Below, in pieces: positions 43,101-54,425 of a stretch of DNA of 64,000 nucleotides. Every line of letters begins with the position of its first letter. Position 1 is the stretch's first letter. A model generated the notes under the pieces. That model was given only the letters and a program-made list of their open reading frames with translations, made no database searches and was not told the origin of the DNA. Position numbers and translations under genes: made by a program. The stretch is taken from the NCBI GenBank assembly GCA_963969495.1, contig OZ018323.1:69089720-69153719 (forward strand). Direction: 5' to 3'. The stretch comes from Ceratothoa steindachneri. Lineage: Eukaryota > Arthropoda > Malacostraca > Isopoda > Cymothoidae.

Positions 43101-46100
43101 ATAAGGTAAATAGAAACGAAAGATCAAACCAATGGAAGGAGAAAAAGGATGGTTGCGGAAAATAGAAAATAAAGATAAAAATAATGGAGGGGAAAGGAGG
43201 ATGGATGAGGTAAATAGAAAAGAAAGATGAAAGCAATGGAAGGGAAAAGATGATGAATGAGGTAAATAGAAAAAAATTACAAGCAATAGAAGGGAAAAGA
43301 GGATTGGTCAAATTAATAGAAAAGAAAGATAAAAAAAATGGAAGGGAAAAGAGGATAGATAAGGGAAAAGAAAAGAAAGATGAAAGCAATGGAAGGGAAA
43401 GAAGGATGGGTGAGGAAAATAGAAAATAAAGATAAAATCAATGCAATGAAAAGGATGATGGATGAGGTAAATAGAAAAGAAAGATGAAAGCAATGGAAGG
43501 GAAAAGAGGATAAGTGAAGTAAATAATAAAGAAAGATCAAAGCAATTTATAGGTGAGGTAAATAGAAAAGAAAGTTGAAAGCAATGGAAGGGAAAAGAGG
43601 ATAGATGAGGTAAATAGGAAGAGAAAGATGAACAGAATGGAACGGAAAAAAGGAAAGATGTAATAAATAGAAAAGCAAGATGAAAGCAATGGAAGGGAAA
43701 AGTGAATAGGTGAGGAAAATAGAAAATAAGAATAAAATCAATCGAAGGGAAAGGAGATTGGATGAGGTAAATAGAAAAGAAAGATGAAAGTAATGGAAGG
43801 GAAAAGATGATGGATAAGGTAAATAGAAAAGAAAAATAAAAGCAATGAAAGGAAAAAGAGGATTGGTGAGATAAACAAAAAAGAAAGATGAACGCAATGG
43901 GAGGGAAAAGGGGATGGTTGAGGTAAATAGAAAAGAAAAATGAAAGCAATGGGAGGGAAAAGAGGATAGATGAAGTAAATAGAAAAAAAGATGAAAACAA
44001 TGAAATAGAAAAGAGGATAGATGAATAAAATAGAAAAGAAAGATTAAAGCAATGGAAGGGAAAAGAGGCTAGATAAGTTAAATAGAAAAGAAAGATAAAA
44101 ATAATGGAAGGGAAAAGAGGATAGATGAAGTAAATAGAAAAAAAAGATGAAAGCAATGAAAGGGAAAAGAGGATGGGTGAGGAAAATAAAAAATTAAGAT
44201 AAAATCAATGGAAGGGAAAGGAGGAGGGATGAGGTAAATGAAAAAGAAGGATGAAAGCAATGGAAGGGAAAAGATGATGGATGAGGTAAATAGAAAAGAA
44301 ATATGAAAGCAATAAAAGAGAAACGATAATTGGTGAGATAAATAGAAAAGAAAGATAAAAGCAATGTAAGGGAAAAGGGGATGGATGAGGTAAATAGAAA
44401 AGAAGGATTAAAGCAATGGAAGGGAAAAGAGGATAGATGAGTTAAATAGAAAACAAACATGAAAAGAATCGAAGAGAAAAGAGGATAAATGAAGTAAATA
44501 GAAAAGAAAGATGAAAACAATACAAGGAAAAAGAGGATGGGTGAGGAAAATAGAAAATAAAGATAAAATCAATGGAAGGGAACGAAGGGTGGATGTGCTA
44601 AATAGAAAAGAAAGATGAAAGTAATGAAAGGAAAAAGTAAATGGGTAAGGAAAATAGAAAATAAAGATAAAATCAATGGAAGGGAAAGGAGGATGTATGA
44701 GGTAAATAGAAATTAGATAAAAGCAATGGAAAGGAAAGGAGGATGTATAAGGTAAATAGAAATTAGATAAAAGCAATGCAAAGGAGAAGAGGATGGATGA
44801 GGTGAATAGAAAAGAATAATGAAAAGCAATGGAAGGTAAAAGAGGATGGATGAGGATAATAGAAATGAAAGATGAAAGCAATGGAAGGGAAAAGAGTGTA
44901 GATTGAGTAAATAGAGGAGAAAGACAAAAAGAATGGAAGGGAAAAGAAGATAGATGGAGTAAATAGAAAGGAAATATGAGAGCAATGGAAGTGAAAATAT
45001 GATGGGTGAGGAACATAGAAAATGAAGATAAAAATAAATGGAAGGAAAAGGCACATGGATTAGGTAAATAGAAAAGAAAGATGAAAGCAATGGAAGGGAA
45101 AAAAGGATGGGTGCGGAAAATAAAAAATAAAGATAAAATTAATGGAGAGGAAAGGAGGATGGATGAGGTAAATAGAAAAGAAAGATGAAAGCAATGAAAA
45201 GGAAAAAATGATGGATGAGGTAAATAGAAAAAAAATGATGCAATAGAAGAGGAAAGAGGATTGGTGAAATAAATAGAAAAGAAAGATGAAAAGAATGGAA
45301 GAGAAAAGAGGATAGATAAAGTAAATAGAAAAGAAATATGAAAGCAATAGGAGGTAAAAGAGGATAGGTGAGTTAGATAGAAAATAAAGATAAAATCAAT
45401 GGAAGGGAAAGGAGGATGAATATGGTCAATAGAAAAGAAAGATGAAAGCAATGGGAGCGAAAAGAGGATAGATGAAGTAAATAGAAAATAACGATGAAAG
45501 AAATAAAAGGGAAAAGAGGATTAGTAAGATAAATAGAAAAGAAAGATGAAAGTACTGGAATGGAAAAGGGGATGTATGAGGTAAAAAGAAAAGAAAGATG
45601 AAAGCAATGGATGGGTGAGGTGAATAGAAAAGAACGATTAAAGCAATGGAAGGGAAAAGAGGATAGATGAGGTAAATAGAAAAGAAAGATAAAAAGATTG
45701 AAAGGGAAAAGAGGATAAATAAAGTAAATAGAAAAGAAAGATTAAAGCAATGATAGGGAAAAGTGGATGGGTGAGGAAAATAGAAAATAAAGATAAAATC
45801 AATGCAAGGGAAAGGAGGATGAATGGGGTAAATAGAAAAGAAAGATGAAAGCAATGGAAGGGAAAAGAGGATGGCTGAGTTAAAAAGAAAAGTAAAAGAA
45901 AGCAATAGAAAGCAAAAGAGGATGGATGAGGTAAATAGAAAAGAATAATGAAAGCAATGGAAGGTAAAAGAGGATGGATAAGGTAATTTAAAAGAAAGAT
46001 GAAAGCAATGGAAGGGAAAAGAGGATAGATGAAGTAAATAGAGGAAAAAGATAAAAAGAATGGAAGGGAAAAGAGGATAGGTGAAGTAAATAGAAAAGAA

Positions 46101-47090
46101 ATATGAAAGCAATGGAAGAGGAAAGGTGGTATGAGCAAAATAGAAAATTAAGATAAAATCAATAGAAGGGAAAGGAGGATGGATGAGGTAAATAGAAAAG
46201 AAAAATAAAAGCAATTGAATGGGAAAGAGGATGGATGATGTAAATAGAAAAGAAAGATGAAAAGAATAGAAGTGAAAAGAGGATAGGTGAAGTAAATAAA
46301 AAAGAAAGATAAAAGCAATGGAAGGGAAAAGAGAATGGGTGAGGAAAATAGAAAATAAAGTTAAAGTGAATCGAAGGGAAAGGAGGATGGATCAGGTAAA
46401 TAGAAAAGAAAGATGAAAGCAATGGAAGGGAAAAGATGATGGATGAGGTGAATAGGAAAAAAAGGAAAGCAATAGAAGGGAAAAGAGGTTTGGTGAAATA
46501 AATAGAAAAGAAATATGAAAGCAATAGAAGGGAAAAGGGGATGGTTGAGGTAAATATAAAAGAAAGATGAAAGCAATGCAAAGGAAAAGAGGATAGATGA
46601 TTAAATAGAAAAGAAAGATAAAAGCAATGGATAGGTGAGGTAAATAGAAAAGAAAGATTAAAGCAATGAAAGAGAAAAGAGGTTAGATGAGGTAAATAGA
46701 AAAGAAAGATGAAAAGAATTGAAGGGAAAAGAGGATAAATTAAGTAAATAGAAAAGAAAGATGAAAGCAATGGAAGGGAAAAGAGGATGGGTAAGGAAAA
46801 TAGAAAATAAAGATAAAATAAATGGAACGGAAAGGAGGTTAGATGAGGTAAATATATAAGTAGATGAAAGCAATGGAAGGGAATAGAGGATGGATGAGGT
46901 AAATAGAAAAGAATAATGAAAGCAATAGAAGGTGAAAGAGGATGGATGAGGTAAATAGAAAAGAAAGATGAAAGCAATGGAAGAGAAAAGAGGATAGATG
47001 AAGTAAATAGAGAAGAAAGATGAAAGCAATGGAAGGGAAAAGAGGATGGGTGTTGTAAATAGAAAAGAAAGATGAGAGCAATAGCAATAT
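34125..47090. repeat. ~13-kb satellite array, ~52-bp purine-rich monomer
   Basis: Around 250 imperfect monomers of ~52 bp fill the interval without interruption. A monomer reads on the plus strand as GATGAAAGCAATGG, AAGGGAAAAGAGGATGG, ATGAGGTAAATAGAAAAG, AAA. A second monomer type replaces parts with 'GGTGAGGAAAATAGAAAATA' and 'GATAAAATCAATGG'; it recurs irregularly, at spacings that are multiples of ~52 bp (often 4-7 monomers). Truncated monomers (e.g. those with 'AAAGCAATGGATGGGTGAGG') mark sites of unequal exchange. The array starts abruptly beside family A DNA and ends in a (TA)n tract. The minus strand has open frames up to ~506 codons, which are artefacts. Confidence 0.97.
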
Positions 47091-47231
<141 letters not shown>

Positions 47232-47282
47232 TCACAACCTAGCGCGTGAGGGCGGACTAAAATAAAGATTTAGATTTCCAGC

Positions 47283-47395
47283 AGGAAGATGAATCTCATT
47301 TTCCAAGAACCTTCGAAATTTATTTAGTTCATTTTCATAAGGAACTTAATAAACTTCGAAATTACCTTGAATGGAATTCGAGTTTCATCTTTCCT
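47283..47395. repeat. Foldback palindrome, ~50-bp arms
   Basis: Left arm 47283-47330 begins AGGAAGATGAATCTC and ends AAATTTATTTAGTTC. The right arm 47342-47395 begins GAACTTAATAAACTTCGAA and ends TTTCATCTTTCCT. They pair over most of their length around an 11-base loop (47331-47341). Single arms of the same sequence are at 7.2, 61.0 and possibly 29.5 kb. This may be a foldback or MITE-type element with TA-rich insertion preference. Confidence 0.75.
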
Positions 47396-47985
47396 GTGAT
47401 ACATTTTTGCATCTTCACATTATACCTAAATTCATTAATAATATAACTTATTATTATCGTTTTTATGACTACGAACCTACGTATAGAGATTAATTATACC
47501 TCTTCACCCTGAAGTATCTCTGGTTACTTGCCCTTGCGCTTACTCCTGGCAGCTATTACTCTTCTACCAGCACATCCATACCTTTCATACAAAACATCTG
47601 CCCCTGCCCAACGCAGAGGCAGCCTTTTATTTCATACCTTCTTTTTCACTGCCACACCTATCCTAGTCTCCCTAAGCCTTCTTTTTCTTTTACTCACAAC
47701 CTCCACTTCATTCTAACATCACATCTCGGCACCTCGGAAGCACTCATACACAACCCACTTCCATCTACTTTCATTCTTTCATGCAATATATTAACCTCTT
47801 TCGCACCTGCAACTTTAAACATAACCGTATCACTTGATCTACCTGACATCAGGCTATTTTTTTTATTTAACGCACTACCTGACATCACGCTCAGTCACAA
47901 CTTCTAATCCAACACCTGTCAAACACACTCTTCATCTAACCTCTAGCATCTCATTTACTTCAATCTCCCCTACATCCTCCACTTT
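47396..47985. other. No gene recognised
   Basis: AT-rich at first, then C/T-rich. A 13-bp direct repeat 'CTACCTGACATCA' occurs near 47840 and 47875. The short open frames have no motif. Confidence 0.35.
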
Positions 47986-47989
47986 ACCT

Positions 47990-48060
47990 AGATATCACCT
48001 AAAACACTGAACCTATTACAACGCTCAATAAGTTCAAACTTACTCACACTATCTAACACT
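47990..48060 (-). pseudogene. Possible CR1 ORF1 scrap
   Basis: The minus strand reads KFELIERCNRFSVLGDI. The NRFSVLG core matches the start of the esterase half of CR1 ORF1 (LTNRFSALREE in the 19-23 kb copy). Too short for certainty. Confidence 0.3.
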
Positions 48061-48289
48061 GTTATATTTCCTTGGCCTATTGTCTACACTCCTACTCTTC
48101 TAATCTCTAGTAACATTCTGATTACCTATCCGAAACCACAACATCCTTCTATAAACTGCATCCCTAGAGATTGGATTTAACGCTGCAAAGTTACCACTAA
48201 ACAAGGTTTATCATAATTTTGAATCAGCCAATTACCGTTAATATGTTACGAAAGTCCCAACTTGTACCCTAAAGCAAGACTCAATTACC

Positions 48290-48480
48290 ACAGCCATTTT
48301 CATCCCAATATACCGTCTATAACCTCCCTTTGAAAGCATTTAACATTGGACTAACCATGACCACCTGTGGTCATTCAGTCCCCAAATTAACTGATCCAGT
48401 GGTGACAAAAATACCTCCCAAAATCCAGTTTACTCCTTTGCTTCTGGGAACCATTAAAACCCCTACTCCTATGATTACCC
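48290..48480 (-). pseudogene. CR1 ORF2 C-terminal scrap
   Basis: Minus-strand pieces SQKQRSKLDFGRYF and, one frame over, VVMVSPMLNAFKGRL then YWDENG. These match the CR1 C-terminus (KKQ-R-LD-RKYFFTNRVV, then PNLN-FK-RLD). The 3' UTR that would follow shows no recognisable tail. Confidence 0.55.
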
Positions 48481-48499
48481 TAAATTAATCTGTAGCTAC

Positions 48500-48800
48500 A
48501 GGACGCTCGATCTGTTCCTGCGGCCACAGCGTTGTTCGCCATAACTAACGGTCATTCACGCGCACGCGGTGAAACATTTAGTTATTTTAAGTATATTATA
48601 TGACATTATATAGTATATGATATTATATAGTATATGATATTATATAGTATATGATATTATATCTGTATTTATAACGACGATCGAGCTGTTCTTGCGCCCA
48701 AGCGTCGACCGCTCATAACTGACGGTCATTCAGGGGAGGCGCGTAAACTGCCTGGCGTGCGCAGTGAAACGCTTACTCATTTTAATTATATTATATGATA
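48500..48800. repeat. Diverged tandem duplication with AT microsatellite between copies
   Basis: Copy 1 at about 48505-48605 and copy 2 at about 48675-48800 share 'CGATC(T/G)(A/G)GCTGTTC', 'CATAACT-ACGGTCATTCA', 'GTGAAAC' and end in 'TTTTAA-TATATTATATGA'. Between them (48598-48662) are four ~19-bp units of 'ATTATATAGTATATGAT'. Copy 2 carries an extra ~25-bp GC-rich segment. Confidence 0.75.
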
Positions 48801-49013
48801 GGGAGAGTGCGCAGCTCTCCTGAATCTGTCTCCACCCCACAAATAATAATAATAATGATTAGCAAGTAAAGCAATTTTTGTGCCACAATATAAGAATTTC
48901 CAACATCCGTCTCTCTTTATTTGCGACAGGACTTTTTATCCCTGGTAATGCCGGGTGCCTATGCTAGTTCTCAATTCCTCACTTGTCCGTGTACAGAAAA
49001 TTCCCAGTAGGAA

Positions 49014-49311
49014 CATTCCCAATCTGAAGATTGGGAATGAGGACAATTGACCGTGAGAATATTGCCAGACGGAATATTGCGAGACGAAAATATGAAAACA
49101 TGTAAAAAGTGAAGTGGGAGACATTTTTTTCCTCTTTTGGTTTGTAAGAAAGAATCAGCGTTCTCAACCATATTAACAATACGTCATATCAGTGCTGGTT
49201 ATTTACTTTTAACATTTTAAATATGTAAAATAAATAAACTCTTTTTATGTGAATTCAAGTTTTTGTCACTGGCAATAATCCGTTAGGCTATATTCGCACG
49301 GTCAATTTTCC
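49014..49311. mobile_element. MITE-like inverted repeat, ~300 bp
   Basis: Left arm 49041-49079 (starts GGACAATTGACCGTGAGAAT) and right arm 49273-49311 are inverted copies, 33 of 39 bases matching. Directly outside the left arm is a perfect 11-bp hairpin (CATTCCCAATC / GATTGGGAATG, loop TGAA, 49014-49039). The interior has no transposase. The superfamily is unknown and no target duplication could be assigned. Confidence 0.65.
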
Positions 49312-49385
49312 GCTGGGAATATTCCAACTTTCAACTTATCTATGCCAGAAAAAAATAAACATCTCGATCATATCCTCTCTCAAAC

Positions 49386-49775
49386 CTTTAACATAACATA
49401 AAATAACATAATTTCACTGATGAAAAAGCCACAAGGGCCTATCAAAGGTCATCCGCATCTGTCAAAACCCACCCACAAAATGTATCCATGGGATTGTGTC
49501 AGATTAGGCATCTACAATATACAATTCGAAACATACACAAGAATGTGTCAAAAACAAAAAGCATCATCATCAAAACTCATCAAAATCAAAATCAATTATA
49601 ATATCTAATAATACAAAACTACATCCACAGGAATGAGTTCAGAATACCCCCCCCCCCCTACAAGTTAACCCTCCCTCCCCATACAATCATATAATCTGCG
49701 TTTGAATACATTTAAGTTCGGACAGTTTACCGTCTCAGATGGCAAACTATTCCTGTAATCTACCACTCTATAGAG
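49386..49775 (-). mobile_element. 5'-truncated CR1 3' end
   Basis: On the minus strand it begins in the last codons of ORF2 (YHSIVDYRNSLPSETVNCPN-like text near 49775-49715). It runs through the 3' UTR to 'GATAGGCCCTTGTGGCTTTT' and a (TTATG)n/(TTATT) tail at 49386. Same family as the copies at 19.07 and 26.7 kb. A run of C (about 49649-49657) interrupts it. Confidence 0.85.
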
Positions 49776-50039
49776 GCATCGAAGTCTTGGAATGGCAATA
49801 ATTGGACATCATTTTCTTTACCAGACAACCACAAGAGGAGTTGACAGTAAAGTATAGAAAATAAGATCTTCACAAAAATCTGTTTTGAAGCTTCTTCTAT
49901 CCAACTTTAACTACCAAACGAACCTTGCCGAGTATATTCGGGAATCGTCCGCACGATTCTAAATAATTGACCCGAGTATATATGGGTATATGAGAGGATT
50001 GATTACTTTCCTTTCTTTTTTTTTAGATATTACCTTTGC
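49776..50039. other. No gene recognised
   Basis: Unique-looking DNA with a T run near 50015. Confidence 0.3.
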
Positions 50040-50260
50040 CAAATTTGACGTCACGTCAATCCACGAGGGGCTGTCAGGTTACATCTGACGATTTGTGTGC
50101 CCTCCAGGCTCTAGCAAGCCCCTGTCACTAATGCCTGCAGGGTGATATGCTATGCATATCCCACTCCCTCCATACACATTCTTTTTCATTCTCACTCTTC
50201 ACCACTTTCTTTACAGAACTCTCCTTACAAACTTTTGCGTGATACGCCCTTGTTTCTAGT
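50040..50260 (-). repeat. Dispersed repeat family A, copy
   Basis: The minus strand from 50255 reads 'GAAACAAGGGCGTATCACGC', 'AAAGTTTGTAAGGAGAG', 'TTCTGTAAAGAAAGTGGTG' and later 'CAGATGTAACCTGACAGCC'. The order is the same as in the 3.3-3.5 kb copy. Confidence 0.65.
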
Positions 50261-50550
50261 GTGCTTCAAATTTGAGAAAAACAAAACTTTCTTACGTCAC
50301 CGCGGTCGCCTTGGCAACGCGCCATTTCGTATCCTGAGAGTGGGAATCGAATGTCAGATTCTAAATAGTTTACCGGACTATATACACATACATCAAAAGA
50401 TCCATGTATTTTAGGAATTATCAAGTGATATTACGTTTGTGGACTCTTATCTGGACGAGTGTCTCCAAGGAACTAAAAGAAAAGAAGTTTTATTTTCATT
50501 TTGTTGCCATTAAAAAGGCATTAAAAAGGTCGGTTAAGGAGGGTTAACTT
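50261..50550. other. No gene recognised
   Basis: No repeat or coding signal apart from a duplicated 'ATTAAAAAGG' near 50509 and 50521. Confidence 0.3.
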
Positions 50551-50690
50551 CCGAATCAATGCAAAGCGATTAGTCCGCTAGTTACTTGTGTCCGCCTGGG
50601 GGAGATGGAGTTAGTTCCGATTCGGCGCGACTCTGCAGAGGTGGTTGGCGAACCCGCGGTTCGAACCACGTTAACTTGTAGATCTCACTG
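50551..50690 (+). repeat. tRNA-like SINE candidate, copy 2
   Basis: GGTTCGAACCACG at 50658-50670 is a near-consensus pol III B box. Upstream 'TTCCGATTCGGCGCGA' and downstream 'CCACGTTAAC' match copy 1 at 26.9-27.0 kb. The A-box region (TGGGGGAGATGG near 50598) is poor. Flanking 'GTTAAC' words on both sides are also found near copy 1. Confidence 0.5.
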
Positions 50691-50759
50691 ATATATGCCC
50701 CAGGCAGGGATAACCAGGCCAAATTAAACAGCACCCCCTCCCCCCCAGACAAATAAGAT

Positions 50760-51310
50760 CACACGAAACATATCCTCATAAACACTGCAGAAACAAATAA
50801 AAAGATGCAATGCTAAACCGAATTAGAGGAACGAAGAGACATTAGAAATTAGACGAAAAAGGAAAAAAAATAATACAAAGAGTTTAATAAGACAAAAAGA
50901 AACCAAAGTTATAAAAAAGGATATATGGAAACAAATAAGACAAAGCGGAAAAAAGGGTGAACATTAGACAAAATGAAGCAAATAATATAAAAGGAGTATA
51001 ATTAGGCGAAAAGAAACAATAAAAATTATATACAATAGAAAAAAATAAGAAAACAAAACAAATAAGATAGGAAACAAATGAAACAACAAGACATAAATAA
51101 AGCAAAATAAAACAAATGACATTTATTTTATATATAAAAATCAGAAAATGAAACAAATAAAAAAAACAAATAAGAGAAAATTAAAGATAAATAAATTAAG
51201 ACAAAATGAAATAAATATAACAAGTCTAAATGAAACAAATTAAATAAAGGTAAAAATATGCTAAGAAGAAACAGATGGAACAGACCAAATAAGACTGAAA
51301 CAAAAACGAA
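50760..51310. repeat. A-rich degenerate tandem repeat
   Basis: About 550 bp of A-rich sequence in which 'GAAACAAATAAGACAAAA' and variants return every ~18-25 bp. Pyrimidine-poor on the plus strand. The open frames on the minus strand are composition artefacts. Confidence 0.65.
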
Positions 51311-51399
51311 ACAAACGAGCCATTTCCCCTGGCTCCTCTCTCCGATTCAGTGCCCGCCCGCATCATTCATCAAACTAGAGCGCCAATTTGGTTGTGTTG

Positions 51400-51700
51400 C
51401 CATGGATACGCAGCGATGTCTCACCCATTCATCCCATCTCAATACAACATCTGAAGAAAACATTCATAAACATCGCGAAAACATTCATTACCTTAACATC
51501 CATAAGCATTCTCAAAATTCACAAATTCTTACATCCACACTATTTCCAACATTGCTAAACATTACCCACATCTTGAAACATTCCAGAACATTTCCATCAT
51601 CTTCAAACATTCTTAGCATTACAATATCTCAACATATCCCAGATCATTTTTCACTTTTCCAACACCAGAAAAAAACATTCCCAAATACGCTTCTTTCATG
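51400..51700. repeat. Irregular AACATT-rich tract
   Basis: The word AACATTC, AACATT or AACATC recurs about 17 times in 300 bp with irregular spacing (8-30 bp). It looks like an old short tandem repeat. An open frame spans it (from 51258) but is Ser/Asn/His/Leu-rich and follows the repeat, so I do not call a gene. Confidence 0.5.
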
Positions 51701-53395
51701 AACATTGCTAGATTAGACGACTAACTTTATCTAGGAGCTATCTTTCATTCTCACTTTCCCTTCCTCTTCTTTAGCTCTCGCGTCTCCTCTATTCCACCCT
51801 AGATGACTAACGCTCATCTACTTAAGGCTTCTCTTATAATCCAATGCTGCTTCCTGCGATCTTTTATTGAAGTGTACACTTATGCCCAAGTGGGTAGTCA
51901 CTACATAGTCTCCTAAAATTAAAAAAAAATATTGAAGTGTACAAAAAGTGCTTTATCTTGACACAAGCAAAGGTTATGGTCCTGATACCATCCATCCATG
52001 GGTCTATTCTGTTTCTGTTTAGAAACCAAAGTTTTTCCCTCTCTTTGGAAATATGTTTTAAAGCATCCAAACAAACCATTCTAATTATGGTCCGGTTGCT
52101 TTGACAGCTACCATTTTTCTATTAGATCGATTTTCTTGTGGAAGTAGTTTATTATTATTATTTCCAACAAACAATATTTTTGTTATTTGTATAGTTAACC
52201 CTTGAAGTGTATGTGTGTGTATGGGATGTTATGTGTTTGTTTGTCCATTGGCTGGTGTCTTAGGATGTAGGTCTTCCTATCTAGTTAAGTAAAAAATATA
52301 TACACGTAACTCTGTGTGGGAAGTGTATGCCTGCGTTGGTGAATTTGCGTGTGGTCGTGCCTTTAATCTCGTGTGTTCTTGTGTAGTGGTTAAGAAATGT
52401 GTGCATTAAAGTCATGGAATGGCAACAAATAGTAAATTTTTTTTTACAAGCAGAAAACCTACAGATATGTATGTACTTATGTGAATATGCGTGCAGAAGA
52501 GTATATGTGGTGACGAAAGATTGAGTGCGTAGTGTACTATTTAAAATACTAAGAAGAGTGTATTTGTTATGGAAGAAAGAAATTTTTTCTTCTTTATGTC
52601 CATTCTCGGTTGGGCCGAACGAAAACTTCGGTCACGCAAAATAAAGGGGTATTCTATGTAATTAACTCGATGTAATTGCGTTCACGGGTCTGCAATTTAA
52701 GGGTGGAGGCGTTTGTGTGTATGGGGGGCCATGGGGAAACTTCCATAGAGTCTATTGGCGACGGGAGGATAAAAAATGTAGTTTGAAAGCAGGTGGATAA
52801 CTTTATGGTTTTAAGGTTAAGATTCCAAGGTTTTCTGAGCGTCACATTTGACTCATTATGGACTCTATCTGGCCTTCGCGGTTCCAACGCACGTATGTAA
52901 ATACAGACACATATTTTACACTCACACAAGCACACATTCACACTTTATCTAGAAAAGCAAAAGCTTAGAGCATTCAAACAACCAAAAAATGAAGCAGCAG
53001 CAGATATGAACAAACTTACTAAAAACTAAGGTGGACATCAGAAAATATAATTCAAATATGTTGTAGAGACCATGAGAGAAGTACATAGATACAAGTACAT
53101 GAACGCTGTGCACACAAACAATCTATGAGGTCATGCTATTGGCGCACCCTGTAGATAGATATTCCTAAAAACTGTTATAATTTCCCTCTATGTATATGGC
53201 AATTTCGAACCACCCTGTACACAGCATAAAACTGGTTTGAAGGATTTTGAACGCGTAATGAATGTGTCGATAACGTGGAATAAAAAACAACAAATAAAGA
53301 TGGATTTCTAGTCAATCTGGTGATAGACTATACTAACGTCAAATAGCTACAATCTTGGAATACCCTTATCTTCTTCTTCTATTATTCTATTAAGA
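51701..53395. other. No gene recognised; TG-rich part
   Basis: From about 52200 to 52560 the plus strand is rich in GTGTGT and TATGTG words. Around 52900 a CACACA stretch mirrors it. Two 'CACCCTGTA' words near 53147 and 53212 resemble IS630/mariner termini but point the same way. Confidence 0.4.

Positions 53396-53398
<3 letters not shown>

Positions 53399-53464
<66 letters not shown>
53399..53464. repeat. (TA)n microsatellite
   Basis: ~66 bp of uninterrupted TA. Confidence 0.97.
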
Positions 53465-53467
<3 letters not shown>

Positions 53468-53684
53468 CAAGATATCGATTAATAAAATATTTCCACCTGT
53501 CTGATCTGACCCAAAATGGTGGTCGGAAAGAAAACCTTAAAATTAGCTCCCAAAATATAGTAAGCAATCGGGTTGGTAATGATGGATACGCTTCTTTCAA
53601 CTCTGGCTAATATTGAGGAGGATTAGCTAGATGAAGAGCAAGACTATGGTTTTAATGCACATTATATATGTCCGGCCACGATTT

Positions 53685-54425
53685 CGGATTATTGCGAATA
53701 GTAGAAATTATTGTGGAGAGCAGCCCAGATTATTGTGACGAGTCAAAATTATTGTGAAGAGCAGCCCAGATTATTGTAACGAGTCGAAATTATTGTGAAG
53801 AGCAGCCCAGATTATTATGAAGAGTACACATTATTGTGACGAACCTAAATTATTGTGATATGTCCAGATTATTGTCACGAGCCCAAATTATTGTGCCGAG
53901 TCCAGAATATTGTGACAAGCTCAAATTATTGTAACAAGCTTAGATTATAGTGAAGAGTACAAATTATTGCGATAAGTCCAGACTAACCTTTCGAATCAAA
54001 CGTATTGTGACAAGGCGAAATTTTTGTGAAGAGCAACTCAGAATATTCCAAAGATTACAAATTATCGTGACGAGTTCAGATTATTGTGACGACTCCAAAT
54101 TATTTTGACGACTCCAGATTATTGTGATGAGCCCAAATTATTGTGACGAGCCCAAATTATTGTGACGAGTACAAATTATTGTGACTAGTTCAGATCATTG
54201 AGACGAGTACAAAATATTGTGATAAGTCCAGATTATCATGACCAGTCAAACTTATAGTGACAACTCCAGATTTGTCTGACGAGTAAAAATTATTGCGATA
54301 ATCATGATTATCACGATAAGTCAAACTTATTGTGAGGAGTCAAAAATTATTGTGACGAGCCAAAATTATTGAGATAAGTGATTATTGAGATGATTCCACT
54401 TTATTGTGACGAGTCCAGATGCCGG
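53685..54425. repeat. Minisatellite, ~20-bp unit
   Basis: ~740 bp of a unit close to ATTATTGTGACGAGTCCAAA. Near 53715-53815 a composite unit (AATTATTGTGAAGAGCAGCCC plus AGATTATTGTGACGAGTC-type) alternates for two to three rounds, so a short higher-order pattern is present at the left end. Confidence 0.92.

Noticed and set aside
50551..50690. A functional tRNA gene
   Set aside because: The B box is good but the A box is poor, no clean cloverleaf folds by eye, and a diverged sister copy exists at 26.9 kb.
51258..51701. 147-codon plus-strand open frame
   Set aside because: It runs through an A-rich repeat and an AACATT-rich tract, and its amino-acid composition follows these repeats.
53140..53225. 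A transposon bounded by CACCCTGTA words
   Set aside because: The two words point in the same direction, so they are not terminal inverted repeats, and no transposase lies nearby.
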